Below, in pieces: positions 33,701 through 42,598 of a stretch of 64,000 bases of DNA. Source of the stretch: Berkiella_A sp963976875 (GTDB taxonomy: Bacteria > Pseudomonadota > Gammaproteobacteria > Berkiellales > Berkiellaceae); NCBI GenBank assembly GCA_963976875.1, contig CAXBML010000002.1:1-64000 (forward strand), written 5' to 3'. Position 1 is the first letter of the stretch; every line of letters begins with the position of its first letter. Both the position numbers and the translations under genes were made by a program. Under the pieces are notes generated by a model that was not told the origin of the DNA, did no database searches, and worked only from the letters and a program-made list of their open reading frames with translations.

Positions 33701-34099
33701 TTATTTACGAGTATTCTTTTTTTGCTTTAAATAGTGGCTTAGTATTTTTATGCCTAAATCAGATTGGGCTCCTGCTATTGCCATGAGCGGCAATGTCTTT
33801 GCTATATCAGTTCCTTGCCCAATAGCAAACCCTACACTAAATGTAGCGGCGAGTAACTTCTGTAATGCCTCTTTGTTTGTGCTGTGTGCTTTGTTATTGA
33901 GATCATCCAATATGATGGTATAGTTGGAAATCATATCTATCGTTTCTTGTTCAGTATATGGGTTCATGCTTGATACCATACTTTCTATTTCTGTTCGCTT
34001 TTGCTGTAAATTATTGGCCGTACTTTGCAGCCCTTTGTCATCTAGTTGGTTGATTAATGCGGCGATATCAATATTATCTTTGTTGGGTTGTTCGCTCAT
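33701..34099 (-). CDS. hypothetical protein, partner of the upstream unknown
   Basis: 132 residues from the ATG at 34099. This start follows the stop of the upstream gene by 14 bases; the longer frame from 34222 would overlap that gene by 110 bases and begins with a low-complexity Lys/Arg run, so it is less likely. The protein is helical (IDIAALINQLDDKGLQSTANNLQQKRTEI) with a weakly hydrophobic stretch near 85-115 and a basic tail. No family recognised. Spacing indicates an operon with the gene at 34113-34844. Confidence 0.55.
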   Translation of the reverse strand: MSEQPNKDNIDIAALINQLDDKGLQSTANNLQQKRTEIESMVSSMNPYTEQETIDMISNYTIILDDLNNKAHSTNKEALQKLLAATFSVGFAIGQGTDIAKTLPLMAIAGAQSDLGIKILSHYLKQKKNTRK

Positions 34100-34112
34100 A
34101 AATTCTAACGCC

Positions 34113-34844
34113 TTATCGTAATTTGGTGGATTTTGATGGCTCGGGATTTTCGGATTCTGGACTTTCGACACCATCTTTGTTAGAAATCTCTTCTTCCTCT
34201 TCGACCGTTTCTTTTTGTTCATCGACCCTATTTTCTGTTGGATTGTTATAATTTAAATAGCTTTCAATTGCAGAGATGCTTCTCTCTGGCTCTTGAGATT
34301 CTTTTTTCATCATTGAAAAACTATTTAAAATCTCGCCTGATTTGAACCTTTGAGGGTCTACTTTGGGGGAAAAATGTTGGGAGGGCATACTATTAAAGTT
34401 TGCACTCATATCAGATAATTTGGCTAAGCTGGCTAAAGTGGGAGAAAAATTATCCCTGATGCGATTGTTAAAATTTGTGTTACTAGGGTTTTCTACTTGT
34501 TGTGATAAATTTCTTGCGAGATTACTCGTTTGCTGCGCTTGATATTGACTTTGGTTACTAACCGTAGGGGGAGAGCTGTTTTGATATGCTTGGATCCCCA
34601 TGCCAACAAGCTGAGAGGCAAGGCCTGCTTTGGAGCTCTTCATGGATTTAAGCATACCAACTCTATTGGCATTCTCGGAGGGGTTTAAATTTGCCGCGTC
34701 AAGCATGAAATTTGTCGTTAAATCCATAGCAACTTCTTTACCTGTTTTTGCTAAGAACTGCCCGCCTGGACTTCTTGCCGTGGCGCTGAGATTTTGAGCC
34801 GCTTTCGCTGCAAAAGAACCTAATCTAGCTCCAAAGACACCCAT
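34113..34844 (-). CDS. hypothetical protein with amphipathic N-terminus and acidic tail
   Basis: 243 residues. The first 30 are an amphipathic Ala/Gly-rich helix (GARLGSFAAKAAQNLSATAR). The middle is Asn/Ser/Gln-rich and probably disordered (about 100-190), and the C-terminus is acidic with a VEEEEEIS run. No known motif. First gene of a two-gene operon. Disorder, low complexity and absence from known families fit a lineage-specific secreted protein. Confidence 0.55.
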   Translation of the reverse strand: MGVFGARLGSFAAKAAQNLSATARSPGGQFLAKTGKEVAMDLTTNFMLDAANLNPSENANRVGMLKSMKSSKAGLASQLVGMGIQAYQNSSPPTVSNQSQYQAQQTSNLARNLSQQVENPSNTNFNNRIRDNFSPTLASLAKLSDMSANFNSMPSQHFSPKVDPQRFKSGEILNSFSMMKKESQEPERSISAIESYLNYNNPTENRVDEQKETVEEEEEISNKDGVESPESENPEPSKSTKLR

Positions 34845-34999
34845 TCTTACACCTACTGTACATCATGACTCTTAAGTCTTTAGACCAGTAAAAGTAATGG
34901 AAGTTCATTGTGTTTTATATGTAAGTGTAATACCACTTTTAAGCCAGAGGCCGGCAAAGTGCTATTCTGAGAAATCAATCACTTAGAAAGGTGTTATGT

Positions 35000-36148
35000 T
35001 TATTTAAGCTTGATTGAAGCACGGGTTAGCAAGTCAATTTCATCCATAGAGCCATTACTGACCGCATCTTCTAAGGCATCAAAGCGAGCTTCAAATTCGT
35101 TAGCACTAAATTCAACACCTTGATCAAGCTGTTCGTTTAAAAAGTCATTGGCTTTATGAAATAACTGTGCTTGACCAGAATATCGTTCCTGTATATTGGA
35201 TTGCAACATTAATAGAGGCTTGCTCGCTTCAAACAAACCGGCATGTGGTATAGCAGAATGGCTGAGGAAATCATCTGCCAAAGTCATGTCTAAACAGGCA
35301 TCTTGTACGCGTTGAATTAAAGGCGCACAGGTGTCAGGATTCCAGCCGTGTTGGTTTATATTTTGAATAATAGGGTGTCTATCTAATGGTGAAATACAGG
35401 TGTCTCGATTTCTTGCAGCAACTTCCACAGAAGATAGATAGTCTGCTTGGTAACGCCAGTGAATGCCTGAATTATGTAACGTTAAATCAAACAAGGGATT
35501 CGTATAATTATTGTCTTGTAAAATAACCGCGTTATTTCGCCCGTATACATTTAAATTAATACCCATAATACGGGCATAAACGCTGATTTCATCAACGGTC
35601 AGCATGAGCCCTTGGGATGTCTCACCTAGCGCTTCAATATAATGGTTAAAGCCATCTTTGTTATAATAAGCTTTTATGTCTGCTTGTTTATAAGCCATGA
35701 AAGCATCTAGTTCTAAACCCGATCTGGTATAATCAGCTTGTAGCTGTGCCAAATAAGCACCATTGGCTCGGATAAGGCTTTGGTCTGTGCCTTCATTGTT
35801 TCTATGGCCTAAATACCTGCCGGCGGCGGTAAAAAATTGATTAGAAAGTAATTCTTTATAATCAGCATCTTGGTGGAGAACTTCAGCAATATGTTGTCTG
35901 ATAATGGGGCCAAAAGCGTATTCTTTATTCGCATAACCCGGAATAGCGTCTAGCGCTTTTCTGAAATTCTCGGCAGTGAGTTCAACCCCATAGGTTTCTG
36001 AGAATAATTGTAATAAAAGCTGGTATTGCGGAAAATCCCAAGGGAGCTTTTCAAATTGGTCGTCAAAAACATGTAAAAAATCATGCGCACCACAGCCATT
36101 ATCAAAACCTGTCACATTAACGATTTTTTGTGGGCCCTGCGATGTCAT
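35000..36148 (-). CDS. putative OTU-like cysteine protease (deubiquitinase-type effector)
   Basis: 382 residues. DNGCGAHDFLH near the N-terminus (Cys19) recalls the OTU nucleophile loop (D-G-N-C-x-F), LMLTVDEISVYARIMGINLNVYG (181-203) matches the OTU core helix and strand, and LHNSGIHWRYQ with His230 sits where the catalytic His lies. The 160 helical residues between Cys and core strand fit the extended helical lobe known from Legionella Lot-type OTU proteases. OTU enzymes cleave ubiquitin chains, a substrate bacteria lack, so host targeting would follow. The order D-N-G-C differs from the usual D-G-N-C, so the call is tentative. The C-terminal 140 residues are unassigned. AGGA lies upstream of the ATG. 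Confidence 0.5.
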   Translation of the reverse strand: MTSQGPQKIVNVTGFDNGCGAHDFLHVFDDQFEKLPWDFPQYQLLLQLFSETYGVELTAENFRKALDAIPGYANKEYAFGPIIRQHIAEVLHQDADYKELLSNQFFTAAGRYLGHRNNEGTDQSLIRANGAYLAQLQADYTRSGLELDAFMAYKQADIKAYYNKDGFNHYIEALGETSQGLMLTVDEISVYARIMGINLNVYGRNNAVILQDNNYTNPLFDLTLHNSGIHWRYQADYLSSVEVAARNRDTCISPLDRHPIIQNINQHGWNPDTCAPLIQRVQDACLDMTLADDFLSHSAIPHAGLFEASKPLLMLQSNIQERYSGQAQLFHKANDFLNEQLDQGVEFSANEFEARFDALEDAVSNGSMDEIDLLTRASIKLK

Positions 36149-36355
36149 ATTGATGTTCCTGCCTTGAAATACTAGTAGTTGTCTAACCTACATAATACTA
36201 TATATTGCATCGCACTAATAACAACACTCCGATACTCAGGGGGTATTATCCGACCAATGGCGCATGTGCGAGGAATACTTGTTATGATTAGCCGTTTGTT
36301 GTTTTATTGATGAAATTTAGTTAGTAATCTAGACGTATAATTTAAGGAAGAACTT

Positions 36356-37465
36356 ATGGAAGTGAAGGCTGCCGTTGCATTTAAAGCAAATTCACCACTC
36401 TCGATTGAAACAGTGGACTTGCAGGCGCCTCAAGAAGGTGAAGTTCTGGTAGAAATGAAAGCCACTGGTGTTTGTCATACAGATGCTTTTACCCTGTCAG
36501 GGGATGACCCAGAGGGCTTGTTTCCGGCTATTTTGGGGCACGAAGGCGCTGGTATCGTGGTGGAAGTGGGTAAAAATGTAACAAGCTTGCAGCCTGGCGA
36601 TCATGTGATACCGCTGTATACTCCAGAGTGTGGGCAGTGCAAATATTGCCTCTCACAAAAAACAAATCTATGCCAAGCTATTAGAGAAACTCAAGGTCAA
36701 GGACTTATGCCGGATGGTTCTTCTCGCTTTAGTTTAAATGGCGAAAAAATATTCCATTACATGGGGACATCCACTTTTGCCAATTATAGTGTGATTCCTG
36801 AAATAGCCCTGGCCAAAATTCGAAAAGACGCTCCTTTTGATAAAGTCTGTTACATAGGCTGCGGTGTGACGACAGGTATTGGAGCGGTGATTAATAGCGC
36901 AAAAGTCACGGCTGGCTCTAGTGTGGCTGTCTTTGGCCTAGGTGGCATTGGATTAAATGTGATTCAAGCCGCTAAGATGGTGGGTGCGGAAAGAATTATT
37001 GGTATTGATATCAACCCTGCTCGCAAAGCCATGGCTAAAAAATTTGGCATGACGGACTTTATTAACCCGATGGAAGTGAAGCAAGATTTAGCGCCTTATT
37101 TGGTGGATCTCACTCAAGGTGGCGTTGATTATAGTTTTGAATGTATCGGTAATGTTGAAGTTATGCGCCAAGCCTTAGAGTGTTGCCATAAAGGCTGGGG
37201 GGTAAGCACCATCATTGGGGTGGCGGGAGCTGGCCAAGAAATCTCCACCAGGCCATTTCAATTAGTGACAGGGCGGGTTTGGCAGGGTAGTGCTTTTGGG
37301 GGTGCCAAAGGACGAACAGATGTGCCCAAAATTGTAGATTGGTATATGGAAGGTAAAATCAATATTGATGATTTAATTACCCACACCATGCCGTTAACAG
37401 ATATTAATACTGCTTTTGATTTAATGCATAAAGGTGAGTCCATACGATCAGTTGTTACCTTTTAA
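36356..37465 (+). CDS. frmA: S-(hydroxymethyl)glutathione dehydrogenase / class III alcohol dehydrogenase
   Basis: 369 residues, full length. Catalytic zinc ligands are visible in TGVCHTDAF and GHEGAGIV, structural zinc cysteines in CGQCKYCLSQKTNLC, and the NAD-binding Rossmann motif is FGLGGIGLNVIQAAKMVGA. It oxidises the glutathione-formaldehyde adduct and can also reduce S-nitrosoglutathione. frmB (S-formylglutathione hydrolase) is not adjacent. AGGAAG precedes the ATG; monocistronic. Confidence 0.95.
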   Translation: MEVKAAVAFKANSPLSIETVDLQAPQEGEVLVEMKATGVCHTDAFTLSGDDPEGLFPAILGHEGAGIVVEVGKNVTSLQPGDHVIPLYTPECGQCKYCLSQKTNLCQAIRETQGQGLMPDGSSRFSLNGEKIFHYMGTSTFANYSVIPEIALAKIRKDAPFDKVCYIGCGVTTGIGAVINSAKVTAGSSVAVFGLGGIGLNVIQAAKMVGAERIIGIDINPARKAMAKKFGMTDFINPMEVKQDLAPYLVDLTQGGVDYSFECIGNVEVMRQALECCHKGWGVSTIIGVAGAGQEISTRPFQLVTGRVWQGSAFGGAKGRTDVPKIVDWYMEGKINIDDLITHTMPLTDINTAFDLMHKGESIRSVVTF

Positions 37466-37613
37466 AACAAGAAAAGCGCTGTATTTTTCTTCAGGTTAAC
37501 TTAGAACGTAGGTGCCGAACTTGCGACTAGGTTGATATTGCAGTATATTTTATATAGGTTAAATATTTTAGGCTCTCCTAAATATTGAGTCACACTAAAA
37601 AGGAATTTACACA

Positions 37614-38363
37614 ATGCCAGCAATCAAAAATTTTTCTCTTCAGCATGTTTGCTCAACAGCGCTCGTTTTAGGATTAGGGCTTGGGATGCAATCTACCGCG
37701 ATGGCATTTGAGTTTAACCCCACTCTGGGTGCGGATGCCGCTTATTCCTCTTTAAGGTTTAAAAATGGTTTTGGTAATCCCGTTTATAAGCAACACAATA
37801 GCGTGATTAATTTATACGTGGCAAACCCGTTATGGGAATTTATTGGCGTGGAAGCAGGCTATCAGTGGTTCCCAGAAAGAGATAATAATGTGCGCTTAAA
37901 TCCAGGGCAACGAGCATTGTCTGGTGGACCAGCAACTGTGGCCGGCGATGATTTTTCACAAGTAGAGTCTAAGCGTAAGCTTGATGCGCCATATTTAGGC
38001 TTAACTTTTAATTATCAAGTTCCAGATTGCCGTAGAATTAATTTCTTTGCTTTACTTGGGGGTGCTTACGTCGACTTGACAGCAGAGGAAAAGACAGTTG
38101 CAGATGTTGATGGTGCATTAGCAGCAAATATTATTTCCGCTTCAACCAGGAAATTTAACGACTCTAAGATTGTTTTTGTTGCAAAACTGGGTGCTAGTTT
38201 GATGGTTACTGAGAATATAGGATTAAGAGCTTTTGGTAGTTGGATGAATACAAATCGATTCAAGGTAAATTCAGATCCTGTTGTTGGATTTCCGGCTGAA
38301 GTTAGGATGAAGGATACTTACATGTTAGGAATTGGTGTTTTTGCAACTAACTTCCTAGGCTAA
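37614..38363 (+). CDS. outer-membrane beta-barrel protein
   Basis: 249 residues with a signal peptide of about 31 residues ending TAMAF. The mature part alternates polar and hydrophobic residues in short strands (SVINLYVANPLWEFIGVEAG; DAPYLGLTFNYQ; IVFVAKLGASLMV) and ends with LGIGVFATNFLG, as small 8-stranded OmpW/OmpA-like barrels do. No OmpA C-terminal domain. Probable porin-like or adhesin role in the outer membrane. A terminator follows the stop. Confidence 0.75.
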   Translation: MPAIKNFSLQHVCSTALVLGLGLGMQSTAMAFEFNPTLGADAAYSSLRFKNGFGNPVYKQHNSVINLYVANPLWEFIGVEAGYQWFPERDNNVRLNPGQRALSGGPATVAGDDFSQVESKRKLDAPYLGLTFNYQVPDCRRINFFALLGGAYVDLTAEEKTVADVDGALAANIISASTRKFNDSKIVFVAKLGASLMVTENIGLRAFGSWMNTNRFKVNSDPVVGFPAEVRMKDTYMLGIGVFATNFLG

Positions 38364-38384
38364 AAGCTCTTATCATCAAAAAGC

Positions 38385-38421
38385 AAAAAGCCCAGCACTT
38401 ATTTAGTATTGGGCTTTTTTG
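38385..38421. terminator. bidirectional intrinsic terminator
   Basis: AAAAAGCCCA and TGGGCTTTTTT form the stem around about 17 bases, with A and T tracts on either side. It serves the barrel gene (plus) and the repeat protein at 38439 (minus). Confidence 0.9.
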
Positions 38422-38438
38422 TGCGTGTAAGTATTTAT

Positions 38439-39050
38439 TTAAGAACCAAATTTATTGCGAGCTCTTGCAACCTGAGCTGCAGCTGGAGTAGATTGGGCTG
38501 GTGCTGATGTTTGTTCAGCTCCAACTTTCTCTTCAACTTTTTCTTCAACTTTCTCTTCAACTTTTTCTTCAACTTTCTCTTCAACTTTTTCTTCAGCTTT
38601 TTCTTCAGCTTTTTCTTCAGTTGTTGACGCAGAAGTTTGATTGTATTTGCGGTATGCTGCAATGCTTAAACCACCAACAGTTGCTAAACCACCTGCTATT
38701 ACGCTATAAAAACCCATAGAACTACCGGCTTCTTCTATAGCCGCATCTGCTAATGTTAATGCGGTGCTGGTTGCGTTGCTGGCAATTGTTTCACACACTA
38801 AAGTTGCATTGCTAATCAATGTGTTATTTACAACTGCTAAAGCAGTCGAAGGTACAACTACTTCTGGAGCAACATAGGCAGTAGCGTTGGTCAAAATCTC
38901 AAATGCAGTCGGGATGGCAGATTGTGTTGTTGCATTAAACACAGACTCAACCACGACTTCTTCAGTCGCCGTTGTCGCTGTCAAACCCAACAAGCTAGCA
39001 GCGGAAGATATAACAGCATTAACCGTTGGAATAAAAGAACCTAAACTCAT
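38439..39050 (-). CDS. membrane protein with Glu/Lys repeat tail (paralogue A)
   Basis: 203 residues. The N-terminal 110 are Ala/Thr/Val-rich; a transmembrane segment lies at about 112-133 (YSVIAGGLATVGGLSIAAYR). A VEEK/AEEK repeat of 4-residue units (about 142-174) is followed by a Pro/Ala-rich tail ending RARNKFGS. It shares its layout (PTA motif near residue 50, single membrane span with Tyr-Arg/Lys exit, RxRxKFG C-terminus) with the gene at 39292, pointing to a gene family. No function recognised. GGGG precedes the ATG. Confidence 0.6.
   Translation of the reverse strand: MSLGSFIPTVNAVISSAASLLGLTATTATEEVVVESVFNATTQSAIPTAFEILTNATAYVAPEVVVPSTALAVVNNTLISNATLVCETIASNATSTALTLADAAIEEAGSSMGFYSVIAGGLATVGGLSIAAYRKYNQTSASTTEEKAEEKAEEKVEEKVEEKVEEKVEEKVEEKVGAEQTSAPAQSTPAAAQVARARNKFGS
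38526..38622 (-). repeat. 12-base tandem repeat encoding VEEK units
   Basis: Alternating CTTCAACTTTTT and CTTCAACTTTCT units (eight or more) encode VEEK on the minus strand; the last few units encode AEEK. Unit length is a multiple of three, so slippage would change the tail length without a frameshift. Confidence 0.75.
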
Positions 39051-39239
39051 AATAATAACCCCTATATAGAACGACTTTCGTTCAGTATTAAAAAAATTTA
39101 CATATATATGTAAGTATGTTAGTTAGTATAAAGACATGGTCTTGTGGGTTGCAAGTAAGTTAGCTTGGTTTTCGATGAGGGGACAAAAGGTCAGGATAGA
39201 TGGTCTTAAGTAATTATCCTCGCGGTGAATTGAAATAAA

Positions 39240-39279
39240 AAAAGCCCAATACGTATAGAGTAGAGGGCTTTATTTAAGT
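39240..39279 (-). terminator. terminator-like hairpin after paralogue B
   Basis: AAAAAAAGCCC pairs with GGGCTTTATTT around about 18 bases, 13 bases beyond the stop codon of the minus-strand gene at 39292. Confidence 0.7.
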
Positions 39280-39291
39280 TTTTAGAGAAAG

Positions 39292-40599
39292 TTAATATCC
39301 ACCAAATTTCGCTCTCGAGCGTTTTGCTTGGCGTTCTTGCACTGTTTCAGCTTGCTTTACAACAGATGCGACTTTTTCTTCCAGCTCAACAACATCCACA
39401 TGCTGCTCTCCGCCGAAATCAAACTCAATCTCTCCGTCATCTGTTCTATTCGCAAGTGCATCTTGGAACATGTTGCCTTCAACAATTGCGGCACCTAATA
39501 GGTCTGCTGGGACATCATAGTTCACTAATTTGCCAGATTGTCTTACGCCAACCAAAACCAAACCCATTTCTGTTCTTTCTTTAGGTGTCAGATGTAGGTT
39601 AGCCAGAGCACAATTATCGGCAACAGCGGATAATGCATGACAAGCATCACTATCTTCTTCCAAGCGAATTTTTCCATCTGGTTGTGAGCCAATTAATTTC
39701 AGTAAATCTTCTTCACCCCTTGTAAGGGCCAATTGACCTTCCTGTAGGGCTTGGATATTTTCTATATTTTCTGCTGTAATGGCTAATTTAACACCAGATG
39801 TGCCTACAACGATGCTCAAAAGCCCCATGTTTGCTAGTTTAGGTGCATGCTCATAAGCCAATCGGTTTAATGCGGCAATATGATCTAAGCGTACGGGGGC
39901 AGCACTTGCGTCGTGTGCTGCAGCGAGAGTGCGCATAAATGCTTTTACACCCGCTTGGGTTAATTCATGCTCTTTGCCTGCGCCATGAACGAGATATATA
40001 TCTTGTCCTTGCTTCTTTAGAAGGACTAAACCTAATCTACTCGCGTCTTCTTGCATTTGAGCCAAAGCGCCTGGTTTGTATTGCATCAAAGCCATAGAAG
40101 AGCTGCCTTGGCGACGCTCTAGGTAATCCGTTAATAATTCATACTGTGCTGGAACATCAACAACAGGCGCATCATAAAAGATATCTTTAGAACGAGACGC
40201 ATAAGCTTTATAAGCGCTATAGGCTAAGCCAGCGACTGATGCTGTTGCCACAATGCCACCCGCAACAATGAAACCAGTTGGATCGATTGATTGAGCATAA
40301 CAAGTGCCTGCTTCGACGCAAGAGTGTAAAACCATGGCGGTACCATCACCAATAGCGCAAGTTGTGCTAGCAATTAATCGCTCTTGTGCTTCAGCAAATA
40401 CTTGATTCATTACGTCAAGAGCAGTCGGCACAGCGCATTGTGTATATGGATCAAATAAAGGTGCAGCGAATTCTTTGCAGACAGAAAAGCCGACAAAAGT
40501 TTGTGCAGTCCATTCTACCGCATTCCAACATGACTCAGAACTATATCCCTTACAAGTATCAGCAGCAGCGAAAAGTGTGTCTTTAACAAAACCTAACAT
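39292..40599 (-). CDS. membrane protein, unknown (paralogue B)
   Basis: 435 residues with GGGAG before the ATG. The N-terminal 110 residues contain six or more Cys (CKGY, ESCWN, VCKEF, QCAVPTA). A transmembrane segment at about 117-140 (GFIVAGGIVATASVAGLAYS) is followed by a soluble domain of about 290 residues and a C-terminus ending RSRAKFGGY. The PTA motif, membrane span and RxRxKFG end are shared with paralogue A, its downstream neighbour. No family recognised. The Cys-rich N-terminal part would be disulphide-bonded if it faces an oxidising space. Confidence 0.6.
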   Translation of the reverse strand: MLGFVKDTLFAAADTCKGYSSESCWNAVEWTAQTFVGFSVCKEFAAPLFDPYTQCAVPTALDVMNQVFAEAQERLIASTTCAIGDGTAMVLHSCVEAGTCYAQSIDPTGFIVAGGIVATASVAGLAYSAYKAYASRSKDIFYDAPVVDVPAQYELLTDYLERRQGSSSMALMQYKPGALAQMQEDASRLGLVLLKKQGQDIYLVHGAGKEHELTQAGVKAFMRTLAAAHDASAAPVRLDHIAALNRLAYEHAPKLANMGLLSIVVGTSGVKLAITAENIENIQALQEGQLALTRGEEDLLKLIGSQPDGKIRLEEDSDACHALSAVADNCALANLHLTPKERTEMGLVLVGVRQSGKLVNYDVPADLLGAAIVEGNMFQDALANRTDDGEIEFDFGGEQHVDVVELEEKVASVVKQAETVQERQAKRSRAKFGGY

Positions 40600-40776
40600 A
40601 GTATAACTCCCCAGTTAAATTGAACGAGCTCCTCGTTCAAGTAAATAATTTATAACGTGTGTTAGTTATTGTACTTAATTGAGGGTCAAGGTCTAGGGGT
40701 TAAAGACTGGTTTGCGATAGGGCGCTGAAAAGCTGGGATAAACGGTTATTTTTAGCATTGAAAAATTAGTGTGGCC

Positions 40777-40803
40777 GCACGCAAAGTGGATTTTTTGCGT
40801 GCA
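40777..40803. terminator. hairpin downstream of the DUF3298 gene
   Basis: GCACGCAAA pairs with TTTGCGTGC around about eight bases. It lies 35 bases beyond the stop codon of the minus-strand gene at 40838. Confidence 0.65.
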
Positions 40804-40837
40804 CATATTTGATTTATATCGTTTTTTTACTTCTGAC

Positions 40838-41959
40838 TTATAGGTCGTCTACTTCATTCCAGTAGATATTAATCTTAGGGGTTCCCGTGGCGTAGGGGGC
40901 AACTTCATAGGGTTGGTATAAGAATGCAATACCGTCCTCTTGTATTATAAAGTTATCTGGTAAATAAAAGCCTTCTTCATCAATCCAAGGATTATCTGAC
41001 TCAAACTCTTTGCTTTTGTCGTCGAACCAGAAACCATTGTCAGTCAGATTTTTGCTTTCATCTAATTTATAGCGAGCATAGAGATTTATTTTGGCGAGTC
41101 TTAAAATATCGGCTTTATGCTTAATATCTAGCACTTGCTCTAGTTTTAGTTTTTGGCCCGTTTTTTTATCTAGGGTCAGATACATGATATTACTGTTGCC
41201 ATGTGCACCACCTGTATAATGATAAAAAGTTTGGCTATAGCAGAAATATTGATCGTTCGTATATTCAGGCTTTTCTTCATAAGTATAAGTATATTCGTGC
41301 TGAGAAAATAATTGGTCAAATAAAGCATCTGCTTTTTTAGGTTGGTATTTAATAGGTTTAATTTCAGGAAAAGTATGTTGGTCAATACTGGGGTTTAAAA
41401 ATTTATCTTTGTCTTGAGGGTAGCTGCCTTGAAATAAAAAAGTCGTTTTAAAATCGCCACAAGTGCCTGCAAGGTTACTTTTGTTAAAGTGCACTAACGT
41501 TACATCAGGAAATGTATGCACTTTATTGAGGCTAAAGTCAGCGCCAGTTGAAATGAGGCTGTATTGTAGATTGTTCGAGAAAACGTAACCTAAGCTGCGA
41601 GCTTTATATTTGGCAGTATCACAAGCATCAGACTCGCAAAAAGCCAGATGTCGAGTTAGCTCCGCAAGATACATATTTGTTAGTTTTTTAGTGGCATCAC
41701 ATTGTTTGTGTATATCGACATGCCCAATGTCTAGAAATTTTTGCTCTGTAATATAATTGTCTCTTTGTTTTATCCAAACACAATAATTTTTTTTGTCGTC
41801 TGAATAAGAAGATTGGATCACTTCCTCCAGTTGACTCAACGTGTCGTTATATTTGATATAGTCAGATATTTTTTGGGTAGAACCGCAATCATTTGCAGCC
41901 CATGCAGCTGCGTAAATTATTGAAAGGGAAATAGCTAGTACACTAGAATATATTTTCAT
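40838..41959 (-). CDS. secreted DUF3298-domain protein
   Basis: 373 residues. Residues 1-21 are a signal peptide ending AWAA. A Cys-rich first half (about 40-130) resembles lysozyme-inhibitor-like LprI/DUF1311 proteins (KQCDATKKLTNMYLAEL). The second half carries DUF3298: YTGGAHGN followed by TLDKKTGQKLKLEQVL, and near the end DNFIIQEDGIAFLYQPYEVAPYATG. DUF3298 occurs in the anti-sigma factor RsiV and in periplasmic proteins that bind lysozyme, so defence against host lysozyme is a reasonable guess. Periplasmic location is likely. Confidence 0.7.
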   Translation of the reverse strand: MKIYSSVLAISLSIIYAAAWAANDCGSTQKISDYIKYNDTLSQLEEVIQSSYSDDKKNYCVWIKQRDNYITEQKFLDIGHVDIHKQCDATKKLTNMYLAELTRHLAFCESDACDTAKYKARSLGYVFSNNLQYSLISTGADFSLNKVHTFPDVTLVHFNKSNLAGTCGDFKTTFLFQGSYPQDKDKFLNPSIDQHTFPEIKPIKYQPKKADALFDQLFSQHEYTYTYEEKPEYTNDQYFCYSQTFYHYTGGAHGNSNIMYLTLDKKTGQKLKLEQVLDIKHKADILRLAKINLYARYKLDESKNLTDNGFWFDDKSKEFESDNPWIDEEGFYLPDNFIIQEDGIAFLYQPYEVAPYATGTPKINIYWNEVDDL

Positions 41960-42052
41960 ATTAGACTCTTTTTTATTAATTTTATAGCAGGTATGCTACT
42001 GCACTTAAAGATTCTAAACAAGTTAGGACACAGCGGTTAAAGGAATAGAGAA

Positions 42053-42493
42053 ATGAGATATTTACATACAATGGTTAGGGTTAGTAACTTAGATGATGCA
42101 CTAGATTTTTACTGTGCCAAATTAGGTTTAATGGAAATCAATCGTTATGATAATGAACAGGGCAAGTTTACATTAGTTTTTTTAGCGGCGCCTGGTGATG
42201 TTGAGTCGGCAAAACAAAACAAATCCCCATTAGTTGAGCTAACCTATAATTGGGACCCAGAGTCCTATGATGGCGGTCGAAATTTTGGGCATTTAGCATA
42301 TGAAGTCGATAATATTTACCAGACATGTGCAAAACTCATGGAACAAGGCGTTACCATAAATCGACCCCCCAGAGACGGTTATATGGCATTTATTCGGTCT
42401 CCAGAAGGTATTTCTATTGAGTTATTACAGAAGGGCGAGCGTTTGGCGCCAGAGGCACCTTGGGACTCTATGTCTAATATAGGGGAATGGTGA
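42053..42493 (+). CDS. gloA: lactoylglutathione lyase (glyoxalase I)
   Basis: 146 residues, typical length. The four metal ligands of glyoxalase I are His5, Glu62 (LVELTYNW), His80 (NFGHLAYEV) and Glu123 (SIELLQK). It isomerises the methylglyoxal-glutathione hemithioacetal to S-lactoylglutathione. RYDNEQGKFTLVFLA and NRPPRDGYMAFIRSPEG are well conserved. AAAGGAA precedes the ATG. A strong hairpin follows. Confidence 0.9.
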   Translation: MRYLHTMVRVSNLDDALDFYCAKLGLMEINRYDNEQGKFTLVFLAAPGDVESAKQNKSPLVELTYNWDPESYDGGRNFGHLAYEVDNIYQTCAKLMEQGVTINRPPRDGYMAFIRSPEGISIELLQKGERLAPEAPWDSMSNIGEW

Positions 42494-42534
42494 ATAGATT
42501 TAGAGGCTACCAATTTTAAAGAATAAATATAAAA

Positions 42535-42567
42535 TAATCCGAACAGAGGTTTTCCGTTCGGATTAAG
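42535..42567. terminator. intrinsic terminator between convergent genes
   Basis: AATCCGAAC pairs with GTTCGGATT around AGAGGTTTTCC, between gloA and the convergent gene at 42599. Confidence 0.8.
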
Positions 42568-42598
42568 TCTTGCTCATATTTTACTGTGTTAGAGCCAT

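Noticed and set aside
34100..34222. Longer N-terminus of the gene at 33701
   Set aside because: It would overlap the upstream gene by 110 bases and consists of a Lys/Arg run that is the alternative frame of a Glu-rich tail.
38501..38719. Leu/Gln-rich 72-residue plus-strand frame
   Set aside because: It is the antisense of the VEEK repeat; composition is an artefact of the 12-bp units.
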